Part shown: one piece after another, positions 27,950-41,845 of the stretch
How the letters are laid out: each line of letters opens with the position of its first letter
How positions within the stretch are numbered: the stretch's first letter is position 1
DNA from: Archilochus colubris
Lineage: Eukaryota; Chordata; Aves; Apodiformes; Trochilidae
DNA length: 64,000 bases
Assembly: GCA_023079485.1 (NCBI GenBank)
Contig: CM041083.1
Location: forward strand, 63,617,810-63,681,809
Reading direction: 5' to 3'
Notes under the pieces: generated by a model
Seen by the model: only the letters and a program-made list of their open reading frames with translations
Databases searched by the model: none
Told to the model about the DNA's origin: nothing
Made by a program: the position numbers and the translations under genes

Positions 27950-28120
27950 TGACGTAGTAGGGAAAGGGGGAGGCGACACCAGGGCCGGGGAGGTGGCGGC
28001 GGCGGTGGCGGCAGCGGTGGCCGCAGGAGGGGGGCGGCGGTGGCGGTGGCGCGGGGCGGCGGGCAGCACCTCGCGGGCACCGGGGAGGGGGGCGGCGGCG
28101 GCGACGGCGGCCGTTGCCAG
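27950..28120 (+). other. ADIPOR2: ADIPOR2 untranslated exon 1 (start approximate)
   Basis: A GGC-rich stretch ends at GTTGCCAG, followed by the strong donor GTGAGT at 28121. No long coding frame of known type is present, and the next exon carries the start codon, so this is taken as 5' untranslated. The 5' limit is uncertain. If transcription starts upstream of 27949, the leader would contain the two-codon upstream ORF ATG ACG TAG (27949-27957). Confidence 0.6.
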
Positions 28121-28816
28121 GTGAGTGCCTCGAGGAGCTTGCTCCCCCCCGCTCCTCAGCGGAGGGAGCAGTGCGCGGCCTGGGTGCCGCCCGAAGGAAG
28201 GTCCGGCGGGGCGGTGAGTGAGGAGGATCCCCCGCGGCACGGGGGGGGACGTCTCCTTGCCTCCCGCCCCTTCCCGGGGACGGCGGTGGGGCTGGGGGTC
28301 GCGGCCTCAGAGCGGGTGGGTGGCGGGGGTGCTGGGGAAGGCCGGTGGTGGGCGCTGGTCTCGGGCTGGGCCGGGTGTTGTGTCGGCGCGGCGGGGAGCG
28401 GGCCCGGCGGGCGGTTGGCCGGGGGCTGAAGTGAGGCGGGCTGAGGTCAGGGTGTTTGCTGAGGGGTAGGAAGGAGCTCTTGGAAGTGCTCGGCTGAAGG
28501 AGGCTTAGGCCGGTGGAGCACTCTAAGTGGGTCAAGAGCACTGTAAGTGGGTCTTGTTAACCTGCGCACTTGTTGCTTGTCGGGACAAGGAAATCTGCTG
28601 CTGCTCCTCCTAAAACCTTTTTTGTGGAGGCCATAAAAATAATAACTCCTGAGCTTGCACAATATGGGAGCCTTGCCTTGCCCGTGGAGAACTCTGTGTG
28701 TATTTACGTATCTATAAAGAGCAGAGTTAGCAGCAGTAGATAATGTAAGTAATCGACTCTACTGTAACCACAATTTGAACGTTCCCAAGAGGCTAACTAA
28801 ACTTTTTAAAAAGTTG

Positions 28817-28841
28817 TTTTTTTTTTTTTTTTTTTTTTTTT
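28817..28841. repeat. Poly(T) run, 25 T
   Basis: An uninterrupted T run in ADIPOR2 intron 1. On the - strand it is a poly(A), with no recognisable retrocopy attached. Confidence 0.9.
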
Positions 28842-31800
28842 CCTGGGATAATCAGATATTTGTCTCTTGGTTGCTTAGGATCAGCAACAAGGATCTAGAA
28901 ACATATGGTAATCGACTAGGAGAACAAAGCAGATATGACAGCTGCTGTTCTTACTGAGCTTATCAAAGTGTTGTTTTCTGTTTGTGTCTGTCTTAGCCTT
29001 TACAAGTCATTGATGTAGTGGCTTTAAGTGTCTTTGTTGGCATATGTTTAAGAAAACTATTAATATCAAAACTTATTTGACATGCAGACTTTGTCATTCC
29101 ATGTATGTAAGCTATTATATGCACCTGCCACATAACAGAAAAGCTTTTAGATATTATTCCATATTAAAACATACATAGTGTTCTTACTACAGCATTAAAG
29201 TTTTTTAGGTAGTTGAATTGCCTTGTGTATCACAGCTGCTTTGCATATTTTTTTTAAAAGGACCAGGTTTTATAAGGATGGCAGTGTCCTCTGGGCAAAC
29301 TCTGTCGGTTGCAATCTGGTTTTCAGGGGTTGAGGTCCTGGCAATAAACTTAAACTCCTGATTTCACTCCTTTGCAGTAGTCAGTGTCAGGTAGTATTAA
29401 ATTTCTGGTTGTGTCCTGGCTGTGGTCTTTGTAGGTCTGGAAGTAGGTGAAGAGTTGCATACTGCACAGTCTTCCCTCTCTAAAAGTCCTCAGCTTTTTG
29501 GTAGCATTTCAGTAGGGAGGTGCCTACTTTCTACAGAACCTTAATGATACTACTTCAAGTTTGGTCATGGCTGCTGTAACAGGGGAAAATGTGTTTATCC
29601 TAACACACATCTACAGAACTAGATGTTGTGTCATCGAATTAAGGGTGCAGCATGGTCATAAAACACAGCCTGTTTTCCTTATCATCAACAATGAGCTAAT
29701 AATATTTATAGAAAGAAGGACATTACAGTGTATGGGTACTAGCCAGTTCAGTTACCAAAATTTTATGCTCTGGCTCCTGTGTTACAGAGATAACTTATGT
29801 GTAGAATTGTGAAGACTGTGAGTTTGTGTGAGTAGGTAACCTTTAATAAGTTCATTGTTGTCTTCCAAGTGTAAGATTGACTAACACATGGCAATTAGTC
29901 CCTTGTCTGGGCTTATAGCTAATAAGCCTGTGGATAATGTTGGCAGCTTCATGGAGCAAAACGTGAAGAATCATTGCTAGTGTGACAAATTATTGATGGA
30001 GGAGTCTCTGCTGTCATCTTAGGTCTTCAGTTACATGTTCAAGGAGAAGCGTTGAGCAGTTATGTACAGAACCACTTAATATTAGACAATAAAAGCTTTA
30101 CAGTTTTTACAAGTTTCTGATTGTGTAACTGTATTGTCCAAGACACTCTGCAAAGAAACAAGACTTGCTTTCATCAGCAGAGATGCTGTCTGTGCATGAG
30201 GAAAGTCTTGATAAGGAAACTTAAGGGTCCTTGGATTATTATGCCAGCAATTCAGATGCTTAAATAGAAGTAGTTCTGAAATGGAAATAGCAGTTTTGAG
30301 CGTTTATGATTTGAAAGTGTCTGTGTCTGAGTCATTCAATGAATTTTCTGGCAGACAGTCCTGGCAGATTTGAAAAGATGTTACACAAGATAATGATAGT
30401 GATTATGAAAAAAAGGTTTGGGACAGTATTTAAGGGGAAGGCTATTACTTGAAGCTGCATCATTCCTGATAAAATTTGTCTTAAATGCTTCATGCTTTCT
30501 GCAAGACGTTGTATTGTACTTAAAGTGGTGACTGGCTTTCTTTGCTTTTTAAAGCAACATGTTTACCCAGGCAAGTTCAATAAAGAAAGTGGTATTCAAC
30601 AATTAAGAGTATGGAGACAAACAAGGTACTAGTTCTGTTTCTTCAGATAACAATTTTTGTTTTGTTTTTTTTTTAAACTTTCACTTGTTTATTTCAATAT
30701 GCGCCCACTATCAGAACATTTTACTTTTGAAGGAGCACCCTGTAGAACAGTATGTAAACTAATAAAGAGCAGGAGGTGAATTGTTTCCACATAGTTCCTG
30801 TTGCAGTGCTTTGAAAAGAATGACATCCTGCTTTCCCTGTGCCAGCAGCTAGGAATGAGAGATTCAGACTTTTATCATCAGTTAACTGTAAAAGTGAGTT
30901 AGACTTTAATTTGCCCAGTAATTATGTATGTTTTCTGGAAAGTTTGTCTTAATGGTTTGACATAAAAATAAAAGTTTTATTTTAGCCCAGTTTGAAGGTG
31001 AATCTCAAGGTTTCCTTTCAGGGCACAGTAGCAGTCCTTTTTGTATAGAGAAGACTGGTCACCACATTGTGGTGTGGTGATGATCAACAGCCAGCCTCTC
31101 AGGAAAGGAGGTGCCACAGCTGATAATGCTGCTGCTTGGTTTGAGAAGTAGCAAAGAACTTGAAGTGAGGAGGTGTTGGCAAAATTAAGAGAGTTGCTCA
31201 GAATTTCACAGAGGAAATATTAAATGTCTAATTCCAATTTGCACTCTGATTTCCATGATTTTCAACTGCAACTTCTTTTGAATTTCATGGAAATATCGCT
31301 GTCCTTCACTGTTTTTTGTTAATGGCATCTGCTTGAGGTGTGATATGGCCAGGGTAGAAAGAAAAATACTGTCGCTTTTGTTTGGGGTTTTTTTGTAGCT
31401 TAATCCTCTCTTGAGCAGATGGAATATGTTGTAGGGATAGTGGGTGTAAAACAAAATTAGATGGCAGTTGTATTTGTTTGTTGCATGTACCCATGATTAC
31501 TCTTGTATTCTAAAGTTACAGATTTCTGTTGCTCAGTTAGCAGAGGGGAGAGTTTTTCTGGCCACGCAGGTTCCTGTGGCCTTCTGTGAACTGTTCGTGT
31601 GTCGGTGAATGTTTCAGAACCTCTTAGAAGTCTCTTTGCAGAAAGGTGTCTTTAAAATGTACAGGTAGATACAAGGTTCACAAGAACATGTGGTAACGTA
31701 GAAAAATTTGCAGCACACTTCAGATGAATTTCAGTAGCTGTTAAAATGTGATGGAGTGTTGGGATGTGCCAGCTGCTGTAGCTCTCTGTGTACTAGACTA

Positions 31801-32896
31801 ATTAAGCCCTTGTGAGAACAGAAAATGGGCACTATTTACAGGAAGAAAGTGTTGGAACAGGCAGAGCTATAATCATTGGCTCTAAGGTACTTTTAGACAG
31901 CAGTAAGCAAGAGAGTAGACGATGTACTTGCAGAATGGGTTGAAAGTCAAGTCTGAATACTTAAAATGGGTATTGAAGTGTTCCGCTGGCAGATTGAAGT
32001 ACCCTGCAAGCTTCTGTTTGGGCCTGCTGCAGGGAAGGCTACTTCCTTTTCTTCTATTGTGTCTCAGTCTTTTCTTTCTTCCAGAATGGTTAGCATTTAT
32101 ATTTCTTTATCTGATGCTTAAAACTAGATGTCAGAGTATTAGTGTTGCATGCATTTTAACAGGTCATCTAAAAATCTGCCCTTAGTTCTTCGTTGTGTTT
32201 TTCTAAATGTAGCTATGATCATCTGCATATATTCAAAGGGAAGATGTGGCTAGCTGACTTCTGATAAGTACAGCAAACCTGCTTTTCATGTGAGTTCATC
32301 CAAGTTTCCTCCTTCTTAACCAAATTAAATGCTCTTTTCCTCAGCCTGTTTTAGTTCCATCTGCTTAGATGGTCGTAGAGGCTGACATTTCTTGGTTGAA
32401 GCCTAAATCAATCGTGCTGCTCTGTTTAGGTCTAAAGGATAACAATTTGTATGCTACAAATTTTGTTAGATTACTTGGTGTGGTAAGCAGTTCTTTTAGG
32501 TAAGGATTGTTATGTTGGTAGGAAACTAGCTGTTTTTTTGTGGTTTAATAACAGCAGTTCCTGTTTTAACTCCTTACTGATGGATATGGGGCTGCTCTGC
32601 TGGAAGGAGCAGGTCATGGACCTTTTGCTGCATTAAGTGTTTTCTTCCTGTAACTCTGCAGACATTAACAAAAGCACTTTTTGTTCTTTTTTGATCATTT
32701 GTGTGAACAACTTGGTGGGCAATACTGTATTTTGGGACCTGATACTCTGATAAAGACTTCAAGGCAATGTATGCCTGTATACTGTGTTTTTATAAAATGC
32801 AGAACTTTTGATGAGACTGGAATAATTGAACCGAGGCAGTAAAGGCTGCCTTCTGGGAGAAAAGGCCACCTCTGGCTTCTTAGATAAAATCTGATT

Positions 32897-32938
32897 GGTA
32901 AAATTCCTTTAGCTAATGGTGAAATTCCTCTAGCTAAT
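32897..32938. repeat. 21-bp tandem duplication
   Basis: Two adjacent 21-bp copies (GGTAAAATTCCTTTAGCTAAT, then GGTGAAATTCCTCTAGCTAA plus T) differ at two positions. A recent local duplication in ADIPOR2 intron 1. Confidence 0.85.
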
Positions 32939-35900
32939 CATTAACTCCTGCTTGTACTAGAAATACTTGTACCTCTGTCTTGCAGTCTGCAGTGGGAGCG
33001 AGTTAAAAAACCTTGTGCAATGCAAAGGTAAATATAGAAGAGACAGGCTCTACTCTCAGTCCTGACAGTATTTGCAAGCTTTTACTTTCGGGGAAAGGCA
33101 TTTTAGCATTTGAAACAAGGAGATGGATGGCTAGTTGGGCTTGAGGTGAAGAGCCACTGAAGAGCCATTTCAGCTTCTCACAGCTGCGGGTTCTGGTATG
33201 CTTTTGTTAGGAAGAGTACTGCACTGCATTTTCTGATGGGCTTCTCCCAAGATTTAGTGGTTGCCATACCCTGGCATAAACTGAAGGATATACTTTTCCT
33301 GGTTTTCTTTCTAACACTTTAATTCATGTCCTGATCTCCTTCATGGCTTGAGAAATTTGTGGACATGTGTTATTTAGACAAATAGTAGTGCTGTCAACAT
33401 AGCTAGTAGTGGGGAAATCTGATATTTTCTGACATTATGGGATGATACAAACAATTTGCTTGTGAAGAACAGTGTGCTTTGCAGATGGTGTTAGTTTAAG
33501 CAATTCACGTGCGTCTCTATGTTCCCTAGAACAGCATATAGCCTTGCAAGGTTGATAACAGTAGTATTCTGCTGTTCTCATTATTAATCTTCTAGGCAAA
33601 TAGTTTTTTGTTTTAATGGGACATGACTAGGATTTAAAGGAAGAACCCATTCATAATTCTTACTAGAGCAGCTCTGTGACAAAGTGCCAGCTATTGGCTT
33701 TTTGCCTGCTGTACCTTCAGTGGAGAACAAAATGGATTATTTTCTAAAGTGTGGGTGTCCTGAGAATTGTGAAAAGCATAACAGAGTCAACAAAAGCTTT
33801 ACTTAGTGGTTTTCTGACCTTTATATAGTCCAAGCTAAGAGAAGGCTACTGAAAAAAAATCTTGTGTCCTGGTGATCTTTATGTCCATGGTTAAGTGCAA
33901 CCACTCTTTGACTTCCTTCTTTTTGACCTTTTAATAATTGGCAACCATATGAATTCTGCAGTGTTCCAGAAATAGTTCAATAATGGATGTATTGTAAAAA
34001 TCCTTTTTATGAGCTTCACTAATGCAGTGAAAGAAGTTGCTAGGTAGCTTAGACTTGATTTGTAGGATATTTCTTGCAGGGCAATTTTCAAATATGTTTT
34101 TTTGTATAGGAGAAAAAGACTATATTTCTCTGACCACCTGATAATTATGAGTTATTTGTTTCACTCTTACTAAAGATACAGTTCTTCATGGTGGTTTTTT
34201 GTTCTTGTTTTAGATCCTCCTCCAGAAACATGGAGGATATTTTGCCAAAGCTTACTTTTCTTTTTATTGCAGTTTTTTGTAGGTGTTCTGACATTCTTAG
34301 GTCAACTAGGACCCTAGAGAAAGATCATCAGTAATAAAACATTAAAACTTTCTGGGTTACCAAAATCCAGTGCTTAGTTTTGTTAGGAGATGACTTGTTG
34401 CTAAGATAATTGAGAAGATGTGTGTTTAGCCTCTGTATATATAAAACTTTTGTAGTTGGGCCTTGATCTTATATTCTGGAATATAAAGGTAGAGTATTTC
34501 CTTTCTCCTGCTATGAAGGCAAACTTAGAATTTCAAGCTAAGCTGGTCCTTGATAGAGAGTGAGAGAGGCTGACCAAATTTCTCAGCATTTCTATGTTTC
34601 TGTCCAAAACATCTAACTAGCGCGTGATGCTGTTGAAATTATAGTTATGTCAACTGATTTGGAAAGACTCCAGGTCAGCATAGATAAAGATGATACACAA
34701 GAATGTTGGAGAGGATACTGAAAAGTCTCTTATACTCAGATAAGATCAGGACTGAGCTAACAGTACAGCTCTGCAGGGCTTTGGGTTACCTACGTTCACT
34801 TTGAGTTTTGAGTAGCTGAGCCTCAAAATGCTGTTGGGAAAGTGGTGCAAGGAGCTGTCAGAAGGACAATAGTTTGTCATTCTTCTGTGTAGGCCCTTTC
34901 CAGCTGACTCTTTATGTAATAGTTAACAGCTTCAAATACCCTCTTGTTAACACATCACAGTAAAGTCATTGTGAGAAGCAAAGCATGATCACAGAACCCA
35001 TGACTGTTTTCCTCTAAAAAGTCATTCCTTGGGTCTGTTTCATGATTATGTAAGTGCCTGAGGGCTTGTCTGCCTGCAGGACTCACATGAATGTTTTGTG
35101 CAGTCTAAGGTCATCCTTGAAAAGGTACAATTCCACATTCCTTTCCTTCTAGCAGTCTGATGTGCCCAGTAGTCCTTGTAGTGCCACCTGAAATTTTACT
35201 GCCTTTTCAGAGGCTTTATCCTGTGTGGAGAATGAAGTTCTTTAAAACTTGGTGCTCCCTTCTTGGAGATCCTGTTCTGAGGTAACAGAATATTTGAACG
35301 CTTTCTCATTTCAAGCCAAAAGGACTCCTGAATTGGGTGGTAATCTAAGTTATGACTTTGTAATAAATGAACAATTTATAAAGGTATTATTTATTATAAC
35401 ATTCAAAGTCACAGGTAACAATGGTGGTATTTGAGGTTGACAATTATACATAGTTGCATAATCCCTTTTGTAGAATGACATTTAGTCATACCAGTGACGG
35501 AGTAATTGCGAATTACTGGCTCTTAAGACTAATTACTAGGCAGACATAAAAAGAAAAGGTGTAAAATGTGTCCATTACTGCTGTTTGCTTCACAGACTGC
35601 TTCTTCAGGGGATGTGACAGGTAATAGGACTGTATCAGCGCATTGTGCTGATGGTGATCCAGTTGCTAAGCAAACATGTGGGATGTGTACGCTAAAACTG
35701 CCTCTCTTCAGTGACTGTCTGGTTGTCTTTACTTGTCTTTGAACTTCAGACTTGATTGTACTGAAAATCTTGGATCATCTGGTGAGTTGTTTAGAGAACT
35801 GGTTATATTAGGAGGCATGTGGTCTGTTAGTGAAAGCCAATTCTGCTTTGTGTTGAGAATACTGAATAAGGGAGACGTACAGCTGGAAGGCTTTAAACTG

Positions 35901-37210
35901 TTGGGTATGAGACTTTGTGTAGAAATATTGCCAGCACTTAATGTACATAATGTAATACGTGTAACGTTTGAGTCAGCTTCTCTGTCTCGTGTGCTACTTG
36001 CATTATGTCTAAACTTAACTCACCCTCCTCTGCTGGAGTGCAGTGAATGTCAGTTTGAAGCTGGCATGTGAATAGTGTATGCTTTACAACTCCAGTGACA
36101 CAGGATCCTAAGATAAACTCAGCCTTCATTTAATGAAATTTTAGGCTCTAGCAGCATGCCATGAAGCGAAGCAGAGAAAATGGATTACAGGGAAAGTCTT
36201 CTGCATTCCTTGCTGGTTTCATGCTGTAATATTTATGTCATAGAGGATCTCTCCCAGGCTCTGATTTCAAACTCACGGTTGGACCAAAAGCAACCTTGAA
36301 TGAGCTTGACAAAAGTCCTTTCTGGCTAACTTTAAGTGACCTGTAGCAGATTAACATGCAAATTAATGTATTTGACAGTAATAAATCAGCTTAAATAAGT
36401 ACTAAGGCAGAATTATTTTTTTTTTTTTAGCAGAGTTAGAATAAAATATGGTATCTGCAGTTACATTGAACATTTTATGGAGAATGATGTAGATGAGATG
36501 GCTACATAAGTTCCTGATTTCCTTGGTTTTGTGCTGATGCATCTTTATACAGTTTAGCTGTAACTATGTGGGTTGTCAAAGTTATGTAGGTGAGTGAGCC
36601 TATAAAAATCAAAGTATTCTAATTTGAATGGAATGTGTGCATTTTGTCATCCACTGTAAATATTTAATAGCTGCTGTATAGCACGCATACTTGCAAGGCC
36701 TTTTTTTTTCCTCTGTCTGCATAAATTTATTATCAACTTTTACGCTAACTAGGAGAAACAGCATCCATGTTGATTTCACATCCATCTTATAGGAATCTTG
36801 GACTTTTACCATCCTGGGCTTGAATACAGACACCAAGAATCAGTGACAGTTTTTAGATGAGAGAAACTCATCTATGCTTCCTCAGAAGTAGCACAGCTGT
36901 TTGTCAGAGAGCAGTAACAAATTAGAGATGGGGAATACTGGGTGTTTTTGTGAAATATATTTTAGTGGTTAACTGCTGTACAGGGAAGATGCAAGATCTG
37001 TGTTTCATTGTTCCAAGTTGTATTTCACAGGACTGAGGCTTACAGGAAACTTAGATATATGTGAATCGAGTGTGAGAAGCTTTGCTTCCAGATTGGAGTT
37101 GGTTGTTGAGGTGAATGCTCTGTACATGGTAAGAGTATAAAGCAGTCAGAGATGGGACTTGAGCTAGTGGTTCTTTTCCTGTTCAAGGAGAGAAACTGTA
37201 GCAATGTGTC

Positions 37211-37745
37211 AGAATCATAGAATTGTCAGGGCTGGAAGGGACCTTAAAGATCATCTAGTTCCAACTCCCCTGCCATGGGCAGGGACACCTCCCACTAGAT
37301 CAGGTTGCTCAGAGCCCTGTCCAGCCTGGTATTAAAAACTTCCAGGGATGGGGCTTCAACCATCTCCCTGGGAACCTGTTCCAGTGTCTCACCACTCTCA
37401 TGGTAAAGAACTTTTTCCTAACATGTAATCTGAATCTACCTACCTCTGGTTTCCATTCTACTAGATACCTCTAGTATCCATTCCCTCTAGTCATACCACT
37501 ACCTGAGATCCTAAAGAGTCCCTCACCAGCTTTCTTGTAGGCCCCTTTAAGGTACTAGAAGGCCACAATAAGGTCTCCTTGGAATCTTCTCCAGACTGAA
37601 TAACCCCAACACTCTCAGTCTGTCTTCATAGGAAAGGTGCTCCAGCCCTCTGATCATCCTTGTGGCTCTTCTTTTTGGTACATTCCAGCACATCTGTATC
37701 TTTCTTGTAATAGGGGCTCCAGAAATGAACACAGTTCTCCAGGTA
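37211..37745 (-). mobile_element. CR1 LINE, 5'-truncated copy
   Basis: The + strand begins AGAATCATAGAATTGTCAGG then GCTGGAAGGGACCTTAAAGA, the complement of the standard avian CR1 3' end. It continues through the typical CCTGTTCCAGTGTCTCACCA and CTTGTGGCTCTTC words. On the - strand it encodes the C-terminal ORF2 tail, including [15 protein letters not shown], the CR1 signature. The copy is well preserved and hence fairly young. Its 5' end breaks off at the G/T-rich tract. Confidence 0.92.
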
Positions 37746-37930
37746 CAGTTGGTTTTTTGAGTGGGGTTTTATGGTGGTTTGTGTTGTTTTTTTATTTGTT
37801 TGTTTTTTCCCCCCAGGTTTGTGTTGCATTTGTTTTAGGGTTTTTTGTGTGGTTGTGTTTTTTCTTGGTTTTGGGTGTTGTGTTGTTTTTGGTTGGTTTG
37901 TTTTGTTTGGTTTTTTTTGTTCTTGTTATT
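37746..37930. repeat. G/T-rich simple sequence abutting CR1
   Basis: About 185 bp made almost only of T and G on the + strand (A/C-poor), with words such as GGTTTTG and TTGTTT. It begins where CR1 homology stops, so it probably formed with, or expanded after, that insertion. Confidence 0.8.
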
Positions 37931-38919
37931 TAAACCTCTACTCTTTTGACTTTCACTGTGAAGCTTCTGCTTTAGCTTCAGCCCCCTGAAACTGACCAGA
38001 CTCTTGCATGGCATGTAACCCAAGTAGGCTTCTTGATACCCACCCAGTCTGCCTCTTAGGCATGGTGCAGAAACATCTTTACATTCCAGTGCTCCACTTG
38101 TTCAGTTTTCTTGGCCTTGTTCCCCACCCATGCACTAAGTGACAAGACCTCCTGCCTGGAGTGGAGATGGAGAAGCTTTGGGCTGGCTTGTGCCCAGCAG
38201 AATCTCTGTTTCACTTGGGGATAAGTTGATGTTTGAGAAGTGTGCAATGCGTGCATTCATCATATGGTTCACTTGATGAGTGCATGCCAGTGCATGCATG
38301 TACCAGGCTGCAGCACCTCTAGCTGAGGCTTTGACTGTTCTTTGTCCCTGACCTTTCTATTTATACCCTTTGAGTCTGAAGCCTGGCCAAGCTGCAGAAC
38401 CACCTACTGGTCCCAGCCAGGCTGGTCATTCAGGGGAGGAGAAGGAAACTTGGCAAATGAGATTCTGGCAGCTATTGGTTTTTTCTGTTCCCTTGTCCTC
38501 TTATGTAAGTCATAAGAGAACATCTCTTAAGCCATCTCTAAGTCATAACCCAAAACATCTTGGTGCCTACTGGCTTCTTGGATGCCTTTTGGGAGTTATT
38601 GGTGTTGTTAGGGTGTTTTGCCTGGTGTCCCTGAGAAATTTTCTATTTCATCCTTCATCCTTTCTTCCATGGGGTTTTTATTTTTCTGTCTCAATCATCT
38701 GATTTCTGTCCTATTTTGTTTTTATTTACTAAACACTTTGCTGTCCTTCAGAGAGGACTCGGAAGGTAGGAGTGTTCATTCACAAAGGAAGAAAATGTCT
38801 TCTAAACATGAATATGAAAGCAATACATGACAGACATGCATTAGTAGTTAGGGGCTTCTAGAGCTGGAGGTGGCTTTGTGTGCCTAGCACTCTGGTGGGT
38901 TTAACCTGTGCATTTGAGC

Positions 38920-39015
38920 TGTTATCCTGTGGCAAGGAGTTCCAAGGTTCAGTTATTTGCTTTGTCAAGAACAACTTCTTTTTGTGTTTGGATTTACCAT
39001 CCATTAACTGTGGCT
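38920..39015 (-). mobile_element. Ancient CR1 3' fragment
   Basis: TTATCCTGTGGCAAGGAGTT followed by CCAAGGTTCAGTTAT and AACTTCTTTTTGTGTTTGGA matches, in complement, the 3' part of sauropsid CR1 elements (CATCCTCTGGCAAGGAGTTC, ... AAATACTTCCTTTTGTTTG). It is a diverged, old copy. Confidence 0.6.
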
Positions 39016-41539
39016 TTACCGTGGCTTACAGGCAATGCTTGGTATTTTCACTTTTTCTTGGTTTTGGTGGTGGTGCTGATGGTGTGGACATGAAGATTGG
39101 GAAATGTGCTGTGCTGGGAAACATTGTGCTGTGTTGAAATCCTAATGCAATTTTGAGTGGTCAGCATTGGTTTTAAATAAAATTTTCTTTATTATTGCAA
39201 AGCAAATGCTTTCTCAGAAGATTTAGTAAATGTGTGAAAAGTGATGTAAAACATCTGAACTGTTACTGATTATCTAGCACATAAAAATAGATACCAGATT
39301 CTACACTGCATAAATGCAGGGCTTGTATTACTTCATACTCTTGTCTCTTTAGCTGCAGCTGCTTGCTTGTCTACATAGGTCAAAGTTTGCCTGGTTATCT
39401 AGGCAGGTCAGTTTTCCTCCAAGATTTTACTTCTAACATACTAAATTGATAATAGACATCTCTTAGGACTTGCAAATCTGTCAGTTTCTGCTGCTTTCTG
39501 AAAGCATATGCTGCTACTGCACTGTCAATGCTAGAAGAACCTTTCTTGCTTTTCATGGTATTATACCTGAGGATTTTAGAAGTGGGTAAGGCAATGCTCA
39601 CTTTATGCTTGAGTTCTCTGGTGGGTTTCCAAATCCATCATTGTCATACTGATTAGGGGGTGGCTTCTACATGTAGCTCTCATTCCCTACTGAGGAGCTT
39701 GGCCTGCATTTTCTCAGTATTGATAATTGCTGTCTGCACATCAGATGAATCTGAAGAGCTTTGTTGTGTCTCCATCATGGCCACAGAGCGCTAGTCTTTT
39801 CATCCAAACTATACTAGACAGCTTGTTTTTCTTACAGAAAGAGAATAAATATGTACTAGAATGAGATCCCTTATTTGCTGACTCCATTGATAGCAGGTGT
39901 TGTGTCAGCAAGGTATTTTTTTCTTCCTTACCCGAATAGTTGTACATGTATTAACACCCCGTGGTACTGTTGGGCTCAAGTAAGAGTACATTCAGTGAGT
40001 ATTTGAAAAGTAGGACAAATAACCATTTAGTAATTTCCTATCCCACTTCTTGCTCTCTGCTCATGTTCCTCCTGTCTGGGCCCTTGCCCAGGAAATAACT
40101 CAAATTCCTACTCTTCTTACTCTTGAGTGTGGATGCTTATCAACTTGTCCATGCTTCCTTCCTGTTCTTAAGGTTTCTTAACGAAATCAAGTTGTCTTCT
40201 ATGATGTCTAGAACTTCTTTCTGCAAATAGCAAGTGCAGACAGTGACTGCTTAGCTCCTTTTTTAATTTATTTTTAATTTTTTACTTTTAGGTGCTGTTA
40301 CAGTACTGCATATACATGTATAAAAAGGCCGTTTGGTACAAAACAACATTGACTGGGTCACCTTGGCTAAAAGAGTTCCCTTCTGGGGAAAGAGCATGTT
40401 AGAAGTTCATATGGTCTACTTAGTTGCTTTTCCTGGGGCTGCATCGGGCTTTGTAATTATATTTTAATTACCTACTAACACCAAGACAGTGCTTTTCAGA
40501 GTTGCAGAATGGGAGAAGGAATGAAGGGCTCCCTCTATGTTGTTACATTCTTGTTCATTGGCAAAGAGGAAGCCCCCCCTTGTGTGTATGTTGGTGCATA
40601 TGAAAATGTGTGTAAAGCCAAGAATCTATTGCTAATATAATGAAAATCTTAAGGGTCTGACTCAAATCATTAGCCTAGATTTAGTTGTTAAAGAAAAATT
40701 AAGACTAGTGGTGTGTTACAGTGCTTACATACAGGAAGGTGCTGCCAAGTGCAGCTAAAATTGTAAACGTGAACTTTTTGGTTTGTGTCCCTTCTCCTGC
40801 AGTTACTTCAATCTTCCTGTTGCTTCTCTGGGTCTTTAAGTTGGCAGCGTTCAACTGCTGCAGAGGACAAAGAGGGTTTATCAGACTTTCAGAATTGGGA
40901 GTCATGTGTTGGGAGGAGTATGGTGTCGATGCTTCCTGTTTCTTCTTCCTCTATGATCCACTTACAGTTTGTTGTTTTTTTTTTGCTGAAGTGCTTTTAT
41001 GACTCTTTTTTTCATTGGTCTACAGATCCAAGTTATGTCTGAATTTACTATGTGTGGTACCCTATATGTAAATTAGTTGCTATGTTATCCCTAAAGCCAG
41101 ATTTGTTCAGGTCTTTTTTTTGTTTGTTTGTTTGTTAGCTGAGCATTAGCAAGTTGTTTATAGCCACGGTCTCTAGTGGCAAGCCTGTGCCCCATCTCTT
41201 ATCCCATGCTTGTATACTCCCCTGATCTGCATCCTGTCTTTCCACTTCTCTGTTGACATCTTAGGCCAGTATTTCCTGACATCATTGCAGATGCCTCTTT
41301 CATAGAAAGACAGCTTGAGGTTATAACACACCAAGATAAACAAAAGTAAAATAAATTAGCCATAGACATCTAGTCAATTAGAGAAGTTGCTGTTGCAGCT
41401 AAACCAAATAAAAGGTAAGTCAAGAAGAGTTCAGACAGAGCAAGCCCTACAGGCCTTGTTCTTAAGGCCTTGTGGTTCAGTATGAAGCTTATAGCCTGCT
41501 GCTGGCAGGAGTAGTGCTGTGCTACAGGACTACATGGTT

Positions 41540-41845
41540 ATCACAGAAATCGCAGAAAGTTAGTGGTTGGAAGGGACCTCAAAAGATCAAGTCCAACCCA
41601 GAGCAGGGTCATTACAGGAGGTCACATAGGAACACGTTCAGGTGGGTTTTGAATGTGTCCACAGAAGGAGACTCCACAACGTCCCTTTGTCAGCCTGTTC
41701 CAGGGCTCTGTCACCACCACAGCAAAACAGTTTTTCCTTATATTTATGTGGAACCTCCTATGCTCAAGCTTGTACCTGGTGCCCCTTGTCCTGATTCGCC
41801 CTGTTCAATGTCCACAAATCATTGCCTGTCACTCATGAGGCCAGG
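41540..41845 (-). mobile_element. CR1 LINE 3' fragment
   Basis: The + strand begins ATCACAGAAATCGCAGAAAG then TTGGAAGGGACCTCAAAAGA. It continues with the AGGAGACTCCACAACGTCCC and CAGCCTGTTCCAGGGCTCTG words diagnostic of avian CR1. It is 5'-truncated, as most CR1 copies are. Frames read through it are shadows of the element. Confidence 0.9.

Larger units (their letters stand above)
27600..27990 (+). promoter_or_regulatory. ADIPOR2 CpG-island promoter
   Basis: A sharply GC-rich, CpG-dense region ending in an untranslated exon with a consensus donor. Motifs in order: CCAAT at 27681-27685; a G-run cluster at 27713-27735; a perfect NRF1 palindrome TGCGCATGCGCA at 27779-27790; a ZNF143/SBS-type motif at 27829-27848; a second, reverse CCAAT (ATTGG) at 27923-27927; and a CRE-like TGACGTAG at 27950-27957. 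This is the typical make-up of a TATA-less housekeeping promoter and fits the broad expression of ADIPOR2. Confidence 0.8.
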